Positions 32,280 to 42,597 of a stretch of 64,000 nt of DNA are shown here, piece after piece. Below the pieces are notes generated by a model. The model did no database searches. It saw only the letters and a list, made by a program, of their open reading frames with translations, and was not told the origin of the DNA. Position numbers and translations under genes: made by a program. Numbering within the stretch: the first letter of the stretch is position 1; every line of letters begins with the position of its first letter. Source of the stretch: Burkholderiales bacterium (GTDB taxonomy: Bacteria; Pseudomonadota; Gammaproteobacteria; Burkholderiales; Burkholderiaceae_F); contig JADCGS010000005.1 of the NCBI GenBank assembly GCA_020248865.1, positions 1 to 64,000 of the forward strand. Reading direction: 5' to 3'.

Positions 32280-33649
32280 CGCTGGCGCAACTGGCGCACG
32301 CGCTGCCGCAGGCCCGGCTGCAGGGCGAGGGCGCGACCGTTTTCGCGAGCGTGTCCACCGACTCGCGCACGCTCGCGGCCGGGGCCCTGTTCGTGGCGCT
32401 GCGCGGTGCACGCTTCGACGGCCATGACTACGCAGCTCAGGCGCAGGAGCGCGGCGCGGTGGCGCTGCTGGTGGACCGGCCGTTGGACAGCACGCTGCCG
32501 CAACTGGTCGTGCCCGACACGCTGCGCGCGCTTGGCCTCGGCGCGGCGCACTGGCGCAGCCGCTTCATGCTGCCGCTGATCGCCGTCACGGGCAGCAACG
32601 GCAAGACCACCGTCACCCAGATGATCGGCCGCATCCTGGCCCAGGCCCACGGCGAGGCGCAGCGGCTGGTCACCGCAGGCAATCTCAACAACGACATCGG
32701 CGCACCACTCATGCTGTGGCGCCTGGCGCCGGCGCACCGCGCCGCCGTGCTCGAGCTCGGCATGAACCACCCCGGCGAGATCCGCTACCTGGCGCAACTG
32801 GTGCGACCCACGGTGGCGCTGGTGGTCAATGCGCAGCGCGAGCACCAGGAGTTCATGGCCTCGGTCGAGGCCACGGCGCACGAGAACGGCGCCACCCTGG
32901 CGGTGCTGCCCGGTGAGGGCACGGCCTGCTTTCCGGCCGACGATGCCTGCGCGTCGATCTGGCGCACGCTGGCGGGCACGCGCCGCGTGCTCGACTTCGC
33001 GCGCAGCGGCGCTGCTGCCGTCACCGCGCAGTACACGCTGCGCACCGAGGGCAGCCGGCTGGCGCTGGCCACGCCGGCCGGTGCATTCGAGGTGGAGTTG
33101 CCGGTGCCCGGCGAGCACAACGTGCACAACGCGCTGGCCGCCGCCGCCGCGGCGCTCGCCGTCGGCATCGCCCCGGCGGCGATCGTTGCCGGCCTGGCGG
33201 GCTTCGTGCCGGTGGCCGGCCGCGGCGTGCGGCACCGGCTCGCCGGCGGGGCGCTGCTGGTGGATGACAGCTACAACGCCAATCCGGACTCGGTGCGCGC
33301 GGCCATCGACCTGCTGGCCACCCTGCCGGCGCCGCGCACGCTGGTGCTGGGCGACATGGGCGAGGTCGGCGCGCAGGGGCCGGCCTTCCATGCCGAGGTC
33401 GGCGCATACGCCCGCGCCCGCGGCATCGACACGCTGCTGGCGCTCGGGACGGCCAGCGCCGACAGTGCGCGTGCCTTCGACGGGGGGCGCCATTTCCCGA
33501 CCGTCGAGGCGCTGCTCGCCGCCGCGCGCGACGCGGCGGCCGGCGGCGGAACCCTGCTCGTCAAGGGCTCGCGCTTCATGCGCATGGAACGCGTGGTGCA
33601 GGCGCTGGCCGCGCAGCAAGGCGCACCACAAACGATGGGGGCGCACTAG
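32273..33649 (+). CDS. murF: UDP-MurNAc-pentapeptide synthetase MurF
   Basis: 458 residues. [46 protein letters not shown] and [14 protein letters not shown] are typical MurF blocks. Adds D-Ala-D-Ala to the tripeptide precursor. GTG start at 32273 overlaps murE by 7 bp; earlier in-frame starts lie deep within murE. Its TAG overlaps the mraY GTG. Confidence 0.95.
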   Translation: MLTLAQLAHALPQARLQGEGATVFASVSTDSRTLAAGALFVALRGARFDGHDYAAQAQERGAVALLVDRPLDSTLPQLVVPDTLRALGLGAAHWRSRFMLPLIAVTGSNGKTTVTQMIGRILAQAHGEAQRLVTAGNLNNDIGAPLMLWRLAPAHRAAVLELGMNHPGEIRYLAQLVRPTVALVVNAQREHQEFMASVEATAHENGATLAVLPGEGTACFPADDACASIWRTLAGTRRVLDFARSGAAAVTAQYTLRTEGSRLALATPAGAFEVELPVPGEHNVHNALAAAAAALAVGIAPAAIVAGLAGFVPVAGRGVRHRLAGGALLVDDSYNANPDSVRAAIDLLATLPAPRTLVLGDMGEVGAQGPAFHAEVGAYARARGIDTLLALGTASADSARAFDGGRHFPTVEALLAAARDAAAGGGTLLVKGSRFMRMERVVQALAAQQGAPQTMGAH

Positions 33650-34803
33650 TGCTGCTCGAACTGCTGCAATGGCTGTCGCAGGACATCCGCGCCTTCAACG
33701 TCTTCAACTACCTCACGCTGCGCGCGGTGCTGGCGGCGGGTACCGCGCTGGCCATCGGCCTGGTGGCCGGGCCCTGGGTGATCCGCAAGCTCACCGAGAT
33801 GAAAATCGGCCAGGCGGTGCGCACCGACGGTCCGCAGTCGCATCTGTCGAAGTCCGGCACGCCGACCATGGGCGGGGTGCTGATCCTGATCTCGATCGGT
33901 CTGACCACGCTGCTGTGGGCGGATCTGTCCAACCGCTTCGTCTGGGTGGTGCTGATCGTGACCCTCGGTTTCGGCTGGATCGGCTGGGTCGACGATTACC
34001 GCAAGGTCGTGCACCGCAATCCGAAGGGCATGAGCGCCCGGGAGAAGTACTTCTGGCAGTCGCTGATCGGTCTGGGCGCCTCGTTCTACCTGGCCTTCGC
34101 GATCGCCGCGCCGTCGACCGACGCCATCTGGCCGCTGATGTGGCAGTGGGTCGGCGACGGCTTCTACATCGATTTGCCGCCGCGCTCGGACCTGATCGTG
34201 CCGTTCTTCAAGAACTACGCCTATCCGATGGGCGTGATCGGCTTCGTGATCCTGTCCTACCTGGTCATCGTCGGCACCAGCAACGCGGTCAACCTGACCG
34301 ACGGCCTGGACGGCCTGGCGATCATGCCGGCGGCGCTGGTCGGTGCGGCGCTCGGCATCTTTGCCTACGTGGTGGGCCGCGCCGACTTCTCCAAGTACCT
34401 GCTGTTCCCGTACATCCCGGGCGCGGGCGAACTGACCATCATCTGCGCGGCGATCGCCGGCGCCGGGCTCGCCTTCCTCTGGTTCAACGCCTACCCGGCG
34501 CAGGTGTTCATGGGCGACGTCGGCGCGCTGGCCCTCGGTGGCGCGCTCGGCACGATCGCGGTCATCACGCGGCAGGAGATCGTGCTGTTCATCATGGGCG
34601 GCGTGTTCGTCGCCGAGACCGTGAGCGTGATGCTGCAGGTGGCCTACTTCAGATGGAGCGGCGGCAAGCGCATCTTCCGCATGGCGCCGCTGCACCACCA
34701 CTTCGAGCTGTCCGGCTGGAAGGAGAACCAGGTGGTCGTGCGGTTCTGGATCATCACCATCATGCTGGTCCTGGTGGGCCTGTCCACCCTGAAGATCCGC
34801 TGA
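33649..34803 (+). CDS. mraY: Phospho-MurNAc-pentapeptide transferase MraY
   Basis: 384 residues, about ten membrane helices. [49 protein letters not shown] and [12 protein letters not shown] are diagnostic. Makes lipid I at the inner membrane. GTG start overlaps the murF stop (TAGTG). Ends 8 bp before the murD ATG. Confidence 0.97.
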   Translation: MLLELLQWLSQDIRAFNVFNYLTLRAVLAAGTALAIGLVAGPWVIRKLTEMKIGQAVRTDGPQSHLSKSGTPTMGGVLILISIGLTTLLWADLSNRFVWVVLIVTLGFGWIGWVDDYRKVVHRNPKGMSAREKYFWQSLIGLGASFYLAFAIAAPSTDAIWPLMWQWVGDGFYIDLPPRSDLIVPFFKNYAYPMGVIGFVILSYLVIVGTSNAVNLTDGLDGLAIMPAALVGAALGIFAYVVGRADFSKYLLFPYIPGAGELTIICAAIAGAGLAFLWFNAYPAQVFMGDVGALALGGALGTIAVITRQEIVLFIMGGVFVAETVSVMLQVAYFRWSGGKRIFRMAPLHHHFELSGWKENQVVVRFWIITIMLVLVGLSTLKIR

Positions 34804-34811
34804 GCGAGCCG

Positions 34812-36659
34812 ATGAGCGCGACCGGCACTGCCCTGATTCTCGGCCTTGGCGAAAGCGGTCTGGCGATGGCGCGCTGGCTGGCGCGCGAGGGCTGGGCGCT
34901 GCGCGTGGCCGACACACGCGCCGCGCCGCCCATGCTCGCTTCCCTGCGCGCCGAGCTGCCGGCGGCGCAGTTCCATGCCGGCAGTTTCGACGCAGCACTG
35001 CTCAACGGCGTGACGCTGCTGGCGCTCAGCCCCGGGCTGGCGCCGCAGCGCTCGGCAGCCGCACCGCTGGTGCAGGCGGCGGCGGCGCAGGGCATCGAGG
35101 TGGTCGGCGAGATCGAGCTGTTCGCGCGCGCGCTGCGGCGGTTGCGCGAGACACAAGCGTATCGGCCGCGCATCGTCGGCATCACCGGCACCAACGGCAA
35201 GACCACCACCACGGTGCTGACGGGCCTGCTGATCGAGAAGTCGGGCGTGGCGGGCGCCCATGGTGTCGCCGTGGCCGGCAACATCTCGCCGACGGCCCTC
35301 GACACGCTGCGCGAGCGCCTGGCTGCCGGCGACGAGCTGCCGCAGGTCTGGGTGCTGGAACTGTCGAGCTTCCAGCTCGCCACCACCGACTCGCTGGAGT
35401 GCGACGCCGCCACCGTGCTCAATCTGACGCAGGACCATCTGGACTGGCACGGCTCGATGCAGGCCTACGCCGCCGCCAAGGCGCGCATCTTCGGCGGCCG
35501 TACTGTCAGGGTCCTGAATCGCGACGACCCGTGGGTGATCGCCATGCAGCCGGGGCCGCGGGGCGCACCGGCTCAGCCCAAAGCGCCGAGGGCAAAGGCG
35601 GCGCGCGCGGCCAGCGGGTCGCGCGCGACCGTCGGCGCCAGCGGCGCCGACGACGCTGCGCTGGCGCATCCGCGGCCGGCGGCAGCGCTGCCGCCGGCGT
35701 CGATCGACCTCGCGGCGCCAGTGGCGCTGCCGGCTGATTCAGCCGAGACAGCAGGGTTGCACGCGCCGCAAGCTGCGGGCCAGATGCCTGCGCCAGCCGC
35801 CGCACTGCGCGGTGCCGACCCGACCGAAGGCGAAAGCCCGACGCCGGTGCACGGGGTCCAACATGTCGAGCGTGGCCTCAGGCGCGAGCGCGAGCTGCCG
35901 CCGTCGGTGATCACCTTCGGCGCCGGCGCTCCGAGCCAGCCCGACGAGTACGGTCTGGTGCGCGACGGCGGCCTGATGTGGCTCGCCTACACCGAGGACC
36001 TCAGCCTGGGCCACCGCCGCCGCAAGGCGGCCGGCGAGCTGCCCGGCATCGAAGGCCAGGTGCACGTGCACCGGCTGATGCCCACCGAGGCGCTGAAGAT
36101 CCGCGGCCGCCACAACGCGCTCAATGCCCTGGCGGCGCTGGCGCTGGCGCGCGCGATCGGCTGTCCGCTGGCGCCGATGCTGCATGCGCTGCGCCACTAT
36201 GCCGGCGAGCGCCACCGCGTGCAGCCGGTGGCGGTGATCGACGGCGTGCACTACGTCGACGACAGCAAGGGCACCAACGTCGGCGCAACGGTCGCCGCGC
36301 TGGAAGGCCTGGGCGCCGAAGGGCGTCGCCTGGTCGTCATTCTCGGCGGCGACGGCAAGGGACAGGACTTCGTGCCGCTGGTGGCACCGCTGGCCGCCCA
36401 TGGGCGCGGTGTGGTTCTGATCGGTCGCGATGGTCCGGCGATCGGCGCGCTGCTGAAGGACACAGGCCTGCCGCTGCGGGCGGCCGACACGCTGCCCGAG
36501 GCCGTGGCGGCGGCCGCGGGTCTGGCGCGGACGGGCGACGTGGTACTCCTGTCGCCGGCCTGCGCCAGCCTCGACATGTTCCGCAGCTACAAGCACCGCG
36601 CCGAGGTATTCGTCGCCGCGGTGCGCGAGCTGGCCACCGAGAAGGGGCAGGTGCTGTGA
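34812..36659 (+). CDS. murD: UDP-MurNAc-L-Ala-D-Glu ligase MurD with a large insert
   Basis: 615 residues, well over the usual 440-500. [72 protein letters not shown] and [11 protein letters not shown] are all present. Between RVLNRDDP and VITFGAG there are about 115 Ala/Pro-rich residues (about 247-362), roughly 90-100 more than usual, in a loop of the central domain. Active-site blocks are intact. A CTG at 34800 overlaps the mraY stop and reads in frame into ATG 34812, so it may be the remnant of an older start/stop overlap. The stop overlaps a GTG that opens a linker ORF. Confidence 0.94.
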   Translation: MSATGTALILGLGESGLAMARWLAREGWALRVADTRAAPPMLASLRAELPAAQFHAGSFDAALLNGVTLLALSPGLAPQRSAAAPLVQAAAAQGIEVVGEIELFARALRRLRETQAYRPRIVGITGTNGKTTTTVLTGLLIEKSGVAGAHGVAVAGNISPTALDTLRERLAAGDELPQVWVLELSSFQLATTDSLECDAATVLNLTQDHLDWHGSMQAYAAAKARIFGGRTVRVLNRDDPWVIAMQPGPRGAPAQPKAPRAKAARAASGSRATVGASGADDAALAHPRPAAALPPASIDLAAPVALPADSAETAGLHAPQAAGQMPAPAAALRGADPTEGESPTPVHGVQHVERGLRRERELPPSVITFGAGAPSQPDEYGLVRDGGLMWLAYTEDLSLGHRRRKAAGELPGIEGQVHVHRLMPTEALKIRGRHNALNALAALALARAIGCPLAPMLHALRHYAGERHRVQPVAVIDGVHYVDDSKGTNVGATVAALEGLGAEGRRLVVILGGDGKGQDFVPLVAPLAAHGRGVVLIGRDGPAIGALLKDTGLPLRAADTLPEAVAAAAGLARTGDVVLLSPACASLDMFRSYKHRAEVFVAAVRELATEKGQVL

Positions 36660-36916
36660 GCCCGCCGGGCCGTCCCAAGGGCGAAACCCTGAGCGCGCCG
36701 CGCGAAGGCAGTCCGATGTTCCCGCCGGGCCGTCCCAAGGGCGAAACCCTGAGCGCGCCGCGCGAAGGCAGTCCGATGTTCCCGCCGGGCCGTCCCAAGG
36801 GCGAAACCCTGAGCGCGCCGCGCGCAGCTTGCCGCCTGTTCCGGACGGGCCGGCGCGCGGGCTTGCACTCCCGCCGGGGGAATGTGCCGCACCGCGGTGC
36901 CGCGGGGGCCTCATGA
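36656..36916 (+). CDS. 86-residue linker ORF between murD and ftsW, made of repeats
   Basis: A GTG at 36656 overlaps the murD stop (GTGA), and the frame ends in a TGA at 36914-36916 that overlaps the ftsW ATG (ATGA). It reads through three 60-bp repeats in one frame, giving three units of [14 protein letters not shown](EGSPMF), then an Arg-rich tail. No known domain. Seen: both overlaps and the open frame. Inferred: it keeps ribosomes moving from murD to ftsW; the peptide itself may have no function. Confidence 0.55.
   Translation: MSPPGRPKGETLSAPREGSPMFPPGRPKGETLSAPREGSPMFPPGRPKGETLSAPRAACRLFRTGRRAGLHSRRGNVPHRGAAGAS
36661..36840 (+). repeat. Three tandem 60-bp GRPKGE repeats
   Basis: Units at 36661-36720 and 36721-36780 are identical; 36781-36840 diverges over its last 16 bp. 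Each starts CCCGCCGGGCCGTCCCAAGG. Related single copies occur at 38192-38250 (inside murG), 54501-54550 (before mutT) and, inverted, 25701-25756. Confidence 0.95.
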
Positions 36917-38169
36917 AGTTCCTGCGCAGCCTTCTCCCCTGGCGCCGCGCGGCGGCGGTCGAGCCGCGCGGCGGCGTCCTGGCGCTGGCCGGCTTCGGCA
37001 GTGCCAGCGCCAGCGCCGCCGGCACGCCGCGCGGCCCGCTGGCGCACTACGACAGCGCGCTGGCGGGCGTGGTGCTGGCGCTGGTCGTCTTCGGCACGGT
37101 CATGGTGTACTCGGCCTCGGTGTCGCTGGCCGACTCGCCCCGCTACAACGTGACGCCGACCCACTTCCTGCTGCGGCACGTGATCGCGCTCGGCATTGCC
37201 TTTTGCGCCGCGGCGGTGGCCTTCGCGATCCCGCTGTCGGCCTGGCAGAAGCTGGCACCCGTGGCTTTCGTCGCCGCGCTGCTGCTGCTGGTGGTGGTGC
37301 TGGTGCCCGGCGTGGGCAAGGGCGCGCTCGGGGCCAAGCGCTGGATCCCGCTGGGACTGCTCAACCTGCAGCCGTCGGAGTTGATGAAGGTCGCCTGCGT
37401 TCTGTACGCGGCTAACTTCACGGTGCGCAAGCAGGACTACATGCATGAGTTTCGCAAGGGCTTCCTGCCGATGGCCACGGTGATGGCGATCGTCGGCGTG
37501 CTGCTGCTGCTGCAACCGGACCTCGGCGCCTTCGGCGTGATCGTGGCCATCAGCATGGGCATCTTGTTCCTGGGCGGGGTCAACGCGCGCATTTTCACGG
37601 CGATCACCATCGCGCTGGCGGCGGCCTTTGCGGCGGTGATCTGGCTGAGCCCCTGGCGGCGCGAGCGCATCTTTGCCTACCTTGACCCGTGGTCGGCCGA
37701 GAACGCGCTGGGCAAGGGCTACCAGCTGTCGCACTCGCTGATCGCCTTCGGCCGCGGCGAGTGGTTCGGCGTCGGCCTGGGGGCCAGCGTCGAGAAGCTG
37801 CACTACCTGCCGGAGGCGCACACCGACTTCATCCTCGCGGTGATCGGCGAGGAGCTCGGACTGGTCGCGGTGCTGGCGGTGATCTTCGCGTTCTACTGGC
37901 TGGTCAAGCGCGCCTTCGAGATCGGCCGGCAGGCCATCGCGCTCGATCGCACCTTTGCCGGGCTGGTGGCGCAGGGCATCGGCCTGTGGCTGGGCGTGCA
38001 GGCCTTCATCAACATCGGCGTGGCCACGGGCCTGCTGCCCACCAAGGGCCTGACGCTGCCGCTGATGAGCTACGGCGGTTCGGCCCTGCTGTCGACCCTC
38101 ACCGCGCTCGGCATCCTGCTGCGAGTCGACTACGAGAACCGCAAGCTGATGCGCGGGGGGCGGGCATGA
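36913..38169 (+). CDS. ftsW: Septal peptidoglycan polymerase FtsW
   Basis: 418 residues of the SEDS family with about ten membrane helices. [81 protein letters not shown] and [14 protein letters not shown] are characteristic. Polymerises glycan strands with FtsI. ATG 36913 overlaps the linker ORF stop; its TGA overlaps the murG ATG. Confidence 0.95.
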   Translation: MKFLRSLLPWRRAAAVEPRGGVLALAGFGSASASAAGTPRGPLAHYDSALAGVVLALVVFGTVMVYSASVSLADSPRYNVTPTHFLLRHVIALGIAFCAAAVAFAIPLSAWQKLAPVAFVAALLLLVVVLVPGVGKGALGAKRWIPLGLLNLQPSELMKVACVLYAANFTVRKQDYMHEFRKGFLPMATVMAIVGVLLLLQPDLGAFGVIVAISMGILFLGGVNARIFTAITIALAAAFAAVIWLSPWRRERIFAYLDPWSAENALGKGYQLSHSLIAFGRGEWFGVGLGASVEKLHYLPEAHTDFILAVIGEELGLVAVLAVIFAFYWLVKRAFEIGRQAIALDRTFAGLVAQGIGLWLGVQAFINIGVATGLLPTKGLTLPLMSYGGSALLSTLTALGILLRVDYENRKLMRGGRA

Positions 38170-39353
38170 GACACCCCGCAACAACGCCCCTGGGTTCGCC
38201 GGACCGCTCCAAGGGCGAGTCCCTGAGCGCGCAGCGCGAAGGTAGTCGAGTCGACTCGAGCCGGCACCTGCTCGTCGTCGCCGCCGGCACCGGCGGACAT
38301 GTGATGCCCGGGCTGGCGGTGGCCGACGAACTGCAGGCGCGCGGCTGGACCGTGTCGTGGCTGGGCACGCGCGCCGGCATGGAGCGTCGACTGGTGGAGG
38401 GGCGCGGGATCGCGTTCGACGCGATCGACTTCGCCGGTCTGCGCGGCAAGGGCATCAAGACGCTGCTGTTCGGCGGCTTTCTCCTGCTGCGCGCCATGTG
38501 GCAGAGCCGCGCCATCGTCAAGATGCGCCAGCCGGCGATGGTGTTTTCCACCGGCGGCTATGTCGCGGTGCCGGCGGGGCTGGCGGCTGCGGCGCTGGGC
38601 CGGCCGCTCGCGCTGCTCAACGCCGACGCCGGCCCGCTGCTGTCTCTGAAGATACTCAAGTCGCAGGCCTTCGCCATTTTCTGCGGCTTCGACGGTGCGG
38701 CCGCGCGGATGGGGGGCGAGCGGGCGCTGGTGACCGGCAATCCGGTGCGGCCGCCGATTGCGCAGATCGCGCCGCCCGCGCAGCGCTATGCCGGGCGCAG
38801 CGGGCCGCTGTCGCTGCTGGTAGTGGGCGGCAGCCTCGGCGCGCAGGTGCTCAACGAGACCCTGCCGCAGGCGCTGGCGCGGATCGAGCCGGCGCGGCGG
38901 CCGGGCGTGGTGCATCAGTGCGGCGCCCAGCACCTAGAGGCCACGCGGGCGGCCTACGCGAGGGCCGGGGTCGCGGCCGAGGTGGTGCCGTTCATCGACG
39001 ACATGGCGGCTCGCTATGCCGCCGCCGATCTGGCGATCTGCCGGGCCGGTGCCATCACGGTGACCGAGCTCACCGCCGCAGGCGTGCCTGCGGTGCTCGT
39101 GCCTTTCGTGGTCAAGACCACCGCGCACCAGCGCAGCAACGCCGAGTTCCTGGCTGCGCATGGTGCCGCCATCCACCTGCCGCAGGCTGAATTCACGGCC
39201 GAGCGCCTGGCGCAGGTGCTGGGTGAACTCGACCGCGACCGCCTGCAACGCATGGCCGAGCAGGCGCGCGCGCTCGGCAAGCCCGAGGCGACCCGCGTGG
39301 TGGCCGACGCGATCGAACACATCGTCCGTTCGAGCCTGAAGGCGGCCGCATGA
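38166..39353 (+). CDS. murG: GlcNAc transferase MurG with a repeat-derived N-terminus
   Basis: 395 residues. The GT28 core starts with [20 protein letters not shown] and includes [39 protein letters not shown] and [13 protein letters not shown]. Converts lipid I to lipid II. The first 32 residues ([19 protein letters not shown]) are absent from typical MurG and come from a copy of the GRPKGE repeat. No ATG or GTG lies between this segment and the core, so the extension is probably translated. ATG overlaps the ftsW stop; the TGA overlaps an ATG that opens a 40-codon ORF. Confidence 0.94.
   Translation: MRHPATTPLGSPDRSKGESLSAQREGSRVDSSRHLLVVAAGTGGHVMPGLAVADELQARGWTVSWLGTRAGMERRLVEGRGIAFDAIDFAGLRGKGIKTLLFGGFLLLRAMWQSRAIVKMRQPAMVFSTGGYVAVPAGLAAAALGRPLALLNADAGPLLSLKILKSQAFAIFCGFDGAAARMGGERALVTGNPVRPPIAQIAPPAQRYAGRSGPLSLLVVGGSLGAQVLNETLPQALARIEPARRPGVVHQCGAQHLEATRAAYARAGVAAEVVPFIDDMAARYAAADLAICRAGAITVTELTAAGVPAVLVPFVVKTTAHQRSNAEFLAAHGAAIHLPQAEFTAERLAQVLGELDRDRLQRMAEQARALGKPEATRVVADAIEHIVRSSLKAAA
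38192..38250 (+). repeat. GRPKGE-type repeat inside murG
   Basis: GGACCGCTCCAAGGGCGAGT followed by CCCTGAGCGCGCAGCGCGAA matches the 60-bp unit upstream of ftsW in the same reading frame. Confidence 0.8.
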
Positions 39354-39472
39354 AACACGCGGTCAGGCACATTCACTTCGTCGGCACGCCGGGGTCGGGG
39401 CCCCGGCGTTGTTCGTGGGCGCTTGCGCCGATGCCGACGAAGCGTTCAGGAGCCGCTGGGGCAACGAAGTGA
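39350..39472 (+). CDS. 40-residue ORF between murG and murC, duplicated murC start
   Basis: ATG 39350 overlaps the murG stop (ATGA). The first 12 codons ([12 protein letters not shown]) are the same as the start of MurC, then the frame diverges and ends in a TGA at 39470-39472 that overlaps the GTG start of the real murC (GTGA). It is probably the original murC start, cut off by a 119-bp duplication/insertion, that now works as a coupling leader peptide (inference). No independent function is suggested. Confidence 0.55.
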   Translation: MKHAVRHIHFVGTPGSGPRRCSWALAPMPTKRSGAAGATK

Positions 39473-39505
39473 AACACGCGGTCAGGCACATTCACTTCGT
39501 CGGCA
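39351..39505 (+). repeat. 36-bp direct duplication flanking an 83-bp insert at the murC start
   Basis: The 36 bases 39351-39386 recur without change at 39470-39505 (period 119 bp; starts TGAAACACGCGGTCAG). The 83 bases between hold an inner hairpin (CGCCGGGG / CCCCGGCG) and an outer inverted repeat: CTTCGTCGGCA (39376-39386) against TGCCGACGAAG (39432-39442). Confidence 0.95.
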
Positions 39506-40869
39506 TCGGCGGCAGCGGCATGTCGGGCATTGCCGAGGTGCTGCTCAACCTGGGCTACAAGGTCAGCGGATCCGATGCGGCCGACAGCAGCGCGACGCGC
39601 CGCCTGGCCAGCCTCGGCGCGGTGGTGAGCCTGGGCCATGCGGCCGAGCAGATCACAGGCGCCGATGCGGTGGTCACCTCGACCGCGGTACGGCCCGACA
39701 ACCCGGAGGTGCTGGCCGCGCGCGCCCGACGCATCCCGGTGGTGCCGCGCGCGGTGATGCTGGCCGAACTGATGCGCCTGAAGCAGGGCATCGCCATCGC
39801 CGGCACCCACGGCAAGACCACCACGACCAGCCTGGTGGCCAGCGTGCTGGCTGCCGGCGGCCTCGATCCGACTTTCGTGATTGGCGGGCGGCTGAACGCG
39901 GCCGGCGCCAACGCGCGCCTGGGTAGCGGCGAGTTCATGGTGGTGGAGGCGGATGAGTCGGACGCGAGCTTCCTCAACCTGATGCCGGTGATCGCGGTCG
40001 TCACCAACATCGACAACGATCACATGGAGACCTACGGGCACGACTTTGCGCGCCTGAAGCAGGCCTTCATCGAGTTCCTGTCGCGTCTGCCTTTCTACGG
40101 CACGGCGCTGCTGTGTACCGACGACCGCAACGTGCGCGAGATCCTGCCGTTGGTGTCCAAGCCGGTGGTGACCTACGGCCTGAACGTCGAGGCGCAGTAC
40201 CGCGCGGTGGAACTGTGCCCCGTGGGACCGACGATGCGCTTCACCGCGCTGCGCGAGGGCCTGGCCGCGCTCGGCGTGACCCTGAACCTGCCGGGTGTGC
40301 ACAACGTCCAGAACGCGCTGGCGGCGATTGCCGTCGGCACGGAACTCGGCGTGCCGGACGCGGCCCTGCTGGAGGCGCTTGCCGGCTTCACCGGAGTGGG
40401 CCGCCGCTTCGCGCGGCATGGCGAAGTGGCGCTGCCGGCCGCCGCCGGGGGCGGCAGCTTCACCTTGATCGATGACTACGGCCATCACCCGGTGGAGATG
40501 GCCGCCACCCTGGCCGCCGCGCGCGGCGCGTATCCGGGCCGCCGCATCGTGCTGGCCTTCCAGCCCCATCGCTACACCCGCACGCGCGACTGCTTCGAGG
40601 ACTTCGTCAAGGTGCTCGGCACCGCCGATGCGCTGCTGCTGGCCGAGGTGTACGCGGCGGGCGAGCCGCCGCTGGTGGCGGCCGACGGCCGCGCGCTGGC
40701 GCGCGCGCTGCGCGTGGCAGGCCGGGTCGAGCCGGTGTTCGTCGAGAGCATCGACGAGATGCCGGCGGCGATCCTGGCGGTTGCCCAGGCCGGGGACGTG
40801 GTGATCACGATGGGGGCAGGCTCGATCGGCGGTGTACCTGCCAGGTTGACGCAGGGGGGGGCCGAGTGA
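39469..40869 (+). CDS. murC: UDP-MurNAc-L-alanine ligase MurC
   Basis: 466 residues from GTG 39469 ([20 protein letters not shown]). [44 protein letters not shown] and FQPHRYTRT are diagnostic. Adds L-Ala to UDP-MurNAc. The GTG was chosen because it matches the usual MurC N-terminus and overlaps the stop of the 40-codon ORF; in-frame TTG 39409 and GTG 39415 upstream are alternatives that would add residues not expected in MurC. Its TGA overlaps the ddl GTG. Confidence 0.94.
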   Translation: MKHAVRHIHFVGIGGSGMSGIAEVLLNLGYKVSGSDAADSSATRRLASLGAVVSLGHAAEQITGADAVVTSTAVRPDNPEVLAARARRIPVVPRAVMLAELMRLKQGIAIAGTHGKTTTTSLVASVLAAGGLDPTFVIGGRLNAAGANARLGSGEFMVVEADESDASFLNLMPVIAVVTNIDNDHMETYGHDFARLKQAFIEFLSRLPFYGTALLCTDDRNVREILPLVSKPVVTYGLNVEAQYRAVELCPVGPTMRFTALREGLAALGVTLNLPGVHNVQNALAAIAVGTELGVPDAALLEALAGFTGVGRRFARHGEVALPAAAGGGSFTLIDDYGHHPVEMAATLAAARGAYPGRRIVLAFQPHRYTRTRDCFEDFVKVLGTADALLLAEVYAAGEPPLVAADGRALARALRVAGRVEPVFVESIDEMPAAILAVAQAGDVVITMGAGSIGGVPARLTQGGAE

Positions 40870-41834
40870 TCGACCCGCGCAGCTTCGGCAAGGTGGGCGT
40901 GCTGTTCGGCGGCAAGTCGAGCGAGCGCGAGGTGAGTCTCATGAGCGGCGGCGGCGTGCTGCAGGCGCTGCGCAGCCGCGGCGTGGATGCGCATGCCTTC
41001 GACCCGGCCACGCAGTCGCTCGCCGATCTGGCGGCCGCACGGTTCGACCGCGTGTTCATCGCGCTGCACGGCCGCTACGGCGAGGACGGGACCATCCAGG
41101 GCGCGCTCGAACTCCTCGGCATTCCCTACACCGGCAGCGGGGTGCAGGCCAGCAGCGTGGCCATCGACAAGCGGATGACCAAGCAGATCTGGGTGGCCGA
41201 GGGACTGCCGACGCCGGCCTGGCGCACGGCCCGTGCCGATACCGACTTCAAGCGCGTGGTGGCGGAGCTGGGCGACGCGCTGATCGTCAAGCCCAGCCGC
41301 GAAGGCTCCACCATCGGCATCACCAAGGTCACCTCCCACGACCACGACGAGCTGCGGCTGGCGTTCGAGGAAGCGGCCCAGTACGACGCCGATGTGCTGA
41401 TCGAGGAACTGGTGGTCGGCCGCGAACTGACCTGCGCCCTGCTCGGCGAGGGCAAGGCAACGCGCGCACTGCCCCTGATCGAGATCCGCGCGCCCGGCGC
41501 CAACTACGACTTCCACCACAAGTACTACAGCGACGACACGCAGTACCTGTGTCCGGCGCCCATCGACGCCCGGCTCGCCGCCGACGTTCAGGCACTTGCG
41601 GTGCGCGCCTACAACGCGCTCGGCGCACGCGGCTGGGGCCGCGTCGACGTGATGGTCGACGTCCATCCGCGCGGCGACAAGCCCTACCTGCTGGAATTGA
41701 ACACTTCGCCGGGCATGACCGGCCACTCGCTGGTGCCGATGTCGGCAAGGGCTGCCGGGTTGAGTTACGAGGACCTGGTGCTGGAAGTCCTCGCCAGCGC
41801 GCGGCTCGACTGGCAGGGGGCGTCGCAGCCATGA
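40866..41834 (+). CDS. ddl: D-alanine--D-alanine ligase
   Basis: 322 residues. [51 protein letters not shown], and [15 protein letters not shown] are typical of DdlB. ATP-grasp enzyme that makes D-Ala-D-Ala for MurF. GTG 40866 overlaps the murC stop; the TGA overlaps an ATG that opens a 5-codon ORF. Confidence 0.96.
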   Translation: MIDPRSFGKVGVLFGGKSSEREVSLMSGGGVLQALRSRGVDAHAFDPATQSLADLAAARFDRVFIALHGRYGEDGTIQGALELLGIPYTGSGVQASSVAIDKRMTKQIWVAEGLPTPAWRTARADTDFKRVVAELGDALIVKPSREGSTIGITKVTSHDHDELRLAFEEAAQYDADVLIEELVVGRELTCALLGEGKATRALPLIEIRAPGANYDFHHKYYSDDTQYLCPAPIDARLAADVQALAVRAYNALGARGWGRVDVMVDVHPRGDKPYLLELNTSPGMTGHSLVPMSARAAGLSYEDLVLEVLASARLDWQGASQP

Positions 41835-41848
41835 GGACCGTGCGATGA
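41831..41848 (+). CDS. Five-codon linker ORF between ddl and ftsQ
   Basis: ATG 41831 overlaps the ddl stop (ATGA); the frame reads MRTVR and ends in a TGA at 41846-41848 that overlaps the ftsQ ATG (ATGA). The arrangement matches the longer linkers at 36656 and 39350. Probably a coupling device rather than a functional peptide; could be chance. Confidence 0.4.
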   Translation: MRTVR

Positions 41849-42597
41849 GCGCGACCCGGCTGATGGACCTGGCTGCCCGGCTGCTGTTCGGCCTTGCGCT
41901 GCTCGTGCTCACCGGCACGGCGGTGGCCTGGGTGGCGCAGCGGCCGGCCTTCGACTTCCATCGCCTCGAGGTGCAGGGCGCCGGCGGCGAACTTCAGCAC
42001 GTCTCCGGTAGCGCGGTCCGCACGGCGGTGGCCGGCAAGCTGCGCGGCGGCTTCTTCAGCATGCCGCTGGACGAGGCGCGGGTCGTGTTCGAGACCGTGC
42101 CCTGGGTGGCCAACGCCTCGGTGCGGCGCGTCTGGCCGGACCGGCTGGTGGTTACGCTGACCGAGCACCGCGCGCTGGGCGTGTGGAGCGACGGGCGGCT
42201 GCTGTCGGATGCCGGCATCCTGTTCGTCGCCAATGCGGCCGAGGCCGAGATCTACGGGCCACTGCCGGAGTTCGACGGTCCGCCGCAGTTCGCCGCCGAG
42301 GCGGCGCGCCGCTACTACCGGCTGGCCGCCCAGTTGGCGCCGCTGGCGCTGCGGATCGAGGGCCTGCAGGTATCCGACCGCGCCTCCTGGTCGCTGCGGG
42401 CCAGCGCCGGCGAGCGCGACGTGCAGATCCACCTCGGGCGGGACGATCCGGCCGGTGCGCTGGACGCACGCGTCGCGCTGGCCGCCGCGCACTACCCGGT
42501 GGTGGTCGGCAAGTTCAGCGCCCCGCCGGCCCGACTGGACCTGCGCTACCCCAACGGCTTCGCCGCTACGCCCCCTGCCGAGAGCAACAAGCGATGA
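41845..42597 (+). CDS. ftsQ: Cell division protein FtsQ
   Basis: 250 residues. Short cytoplasmic start, one membrane helix (LLFGLALLVLTGTAVAWVA), a POTRA domain (FDFHRLEVQGAGGELQHVSG) and the beta domain (VPWVANASVRRVWPDRLVVTLTEHRALGVW). Scaffold of the FtsQLB complex. Its stop overlaps the ftsA ATG (ATGA). Confidence 0.93.
   Translation: MSATRLMDLAARLLFGLALLVLTGTAVAWVAQRPAFDFHRLEVQGAGGELQHVSGSAVRTAVAGKLRGGFFSMPLDEARVVFETVPWVANASVRRVWPDRLVVTLTEHRALGVWSDGRLLSDAGILFVANAAEAEIYGPLPEFDGPPQFAAEAARRYYRLAAQLAPLALRIEGLQVSDRASWSLRASAGERDVQIHLGRDDPAGALDARVALAAAHYPVVVGKFSAPPARLDLRYPNGFAATPPAESNKR

Noticed and set aside
32105..33646. Minus-strand frame of 513 codons opposite murF
   Set aside because: Shadow of a conserved essential gene in a high-GC genome.
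36661..36840. CRISPR-like direct repeats
   Set aside because: Units are contiguous with no spacers, 60 bp long and in one reading frame; no cas genes nearby.
39350..39505. Frameshift inactivating murC
   Set aside because: The second copy of the start gives a full-length, intact MurC; the first is only a displaced start.
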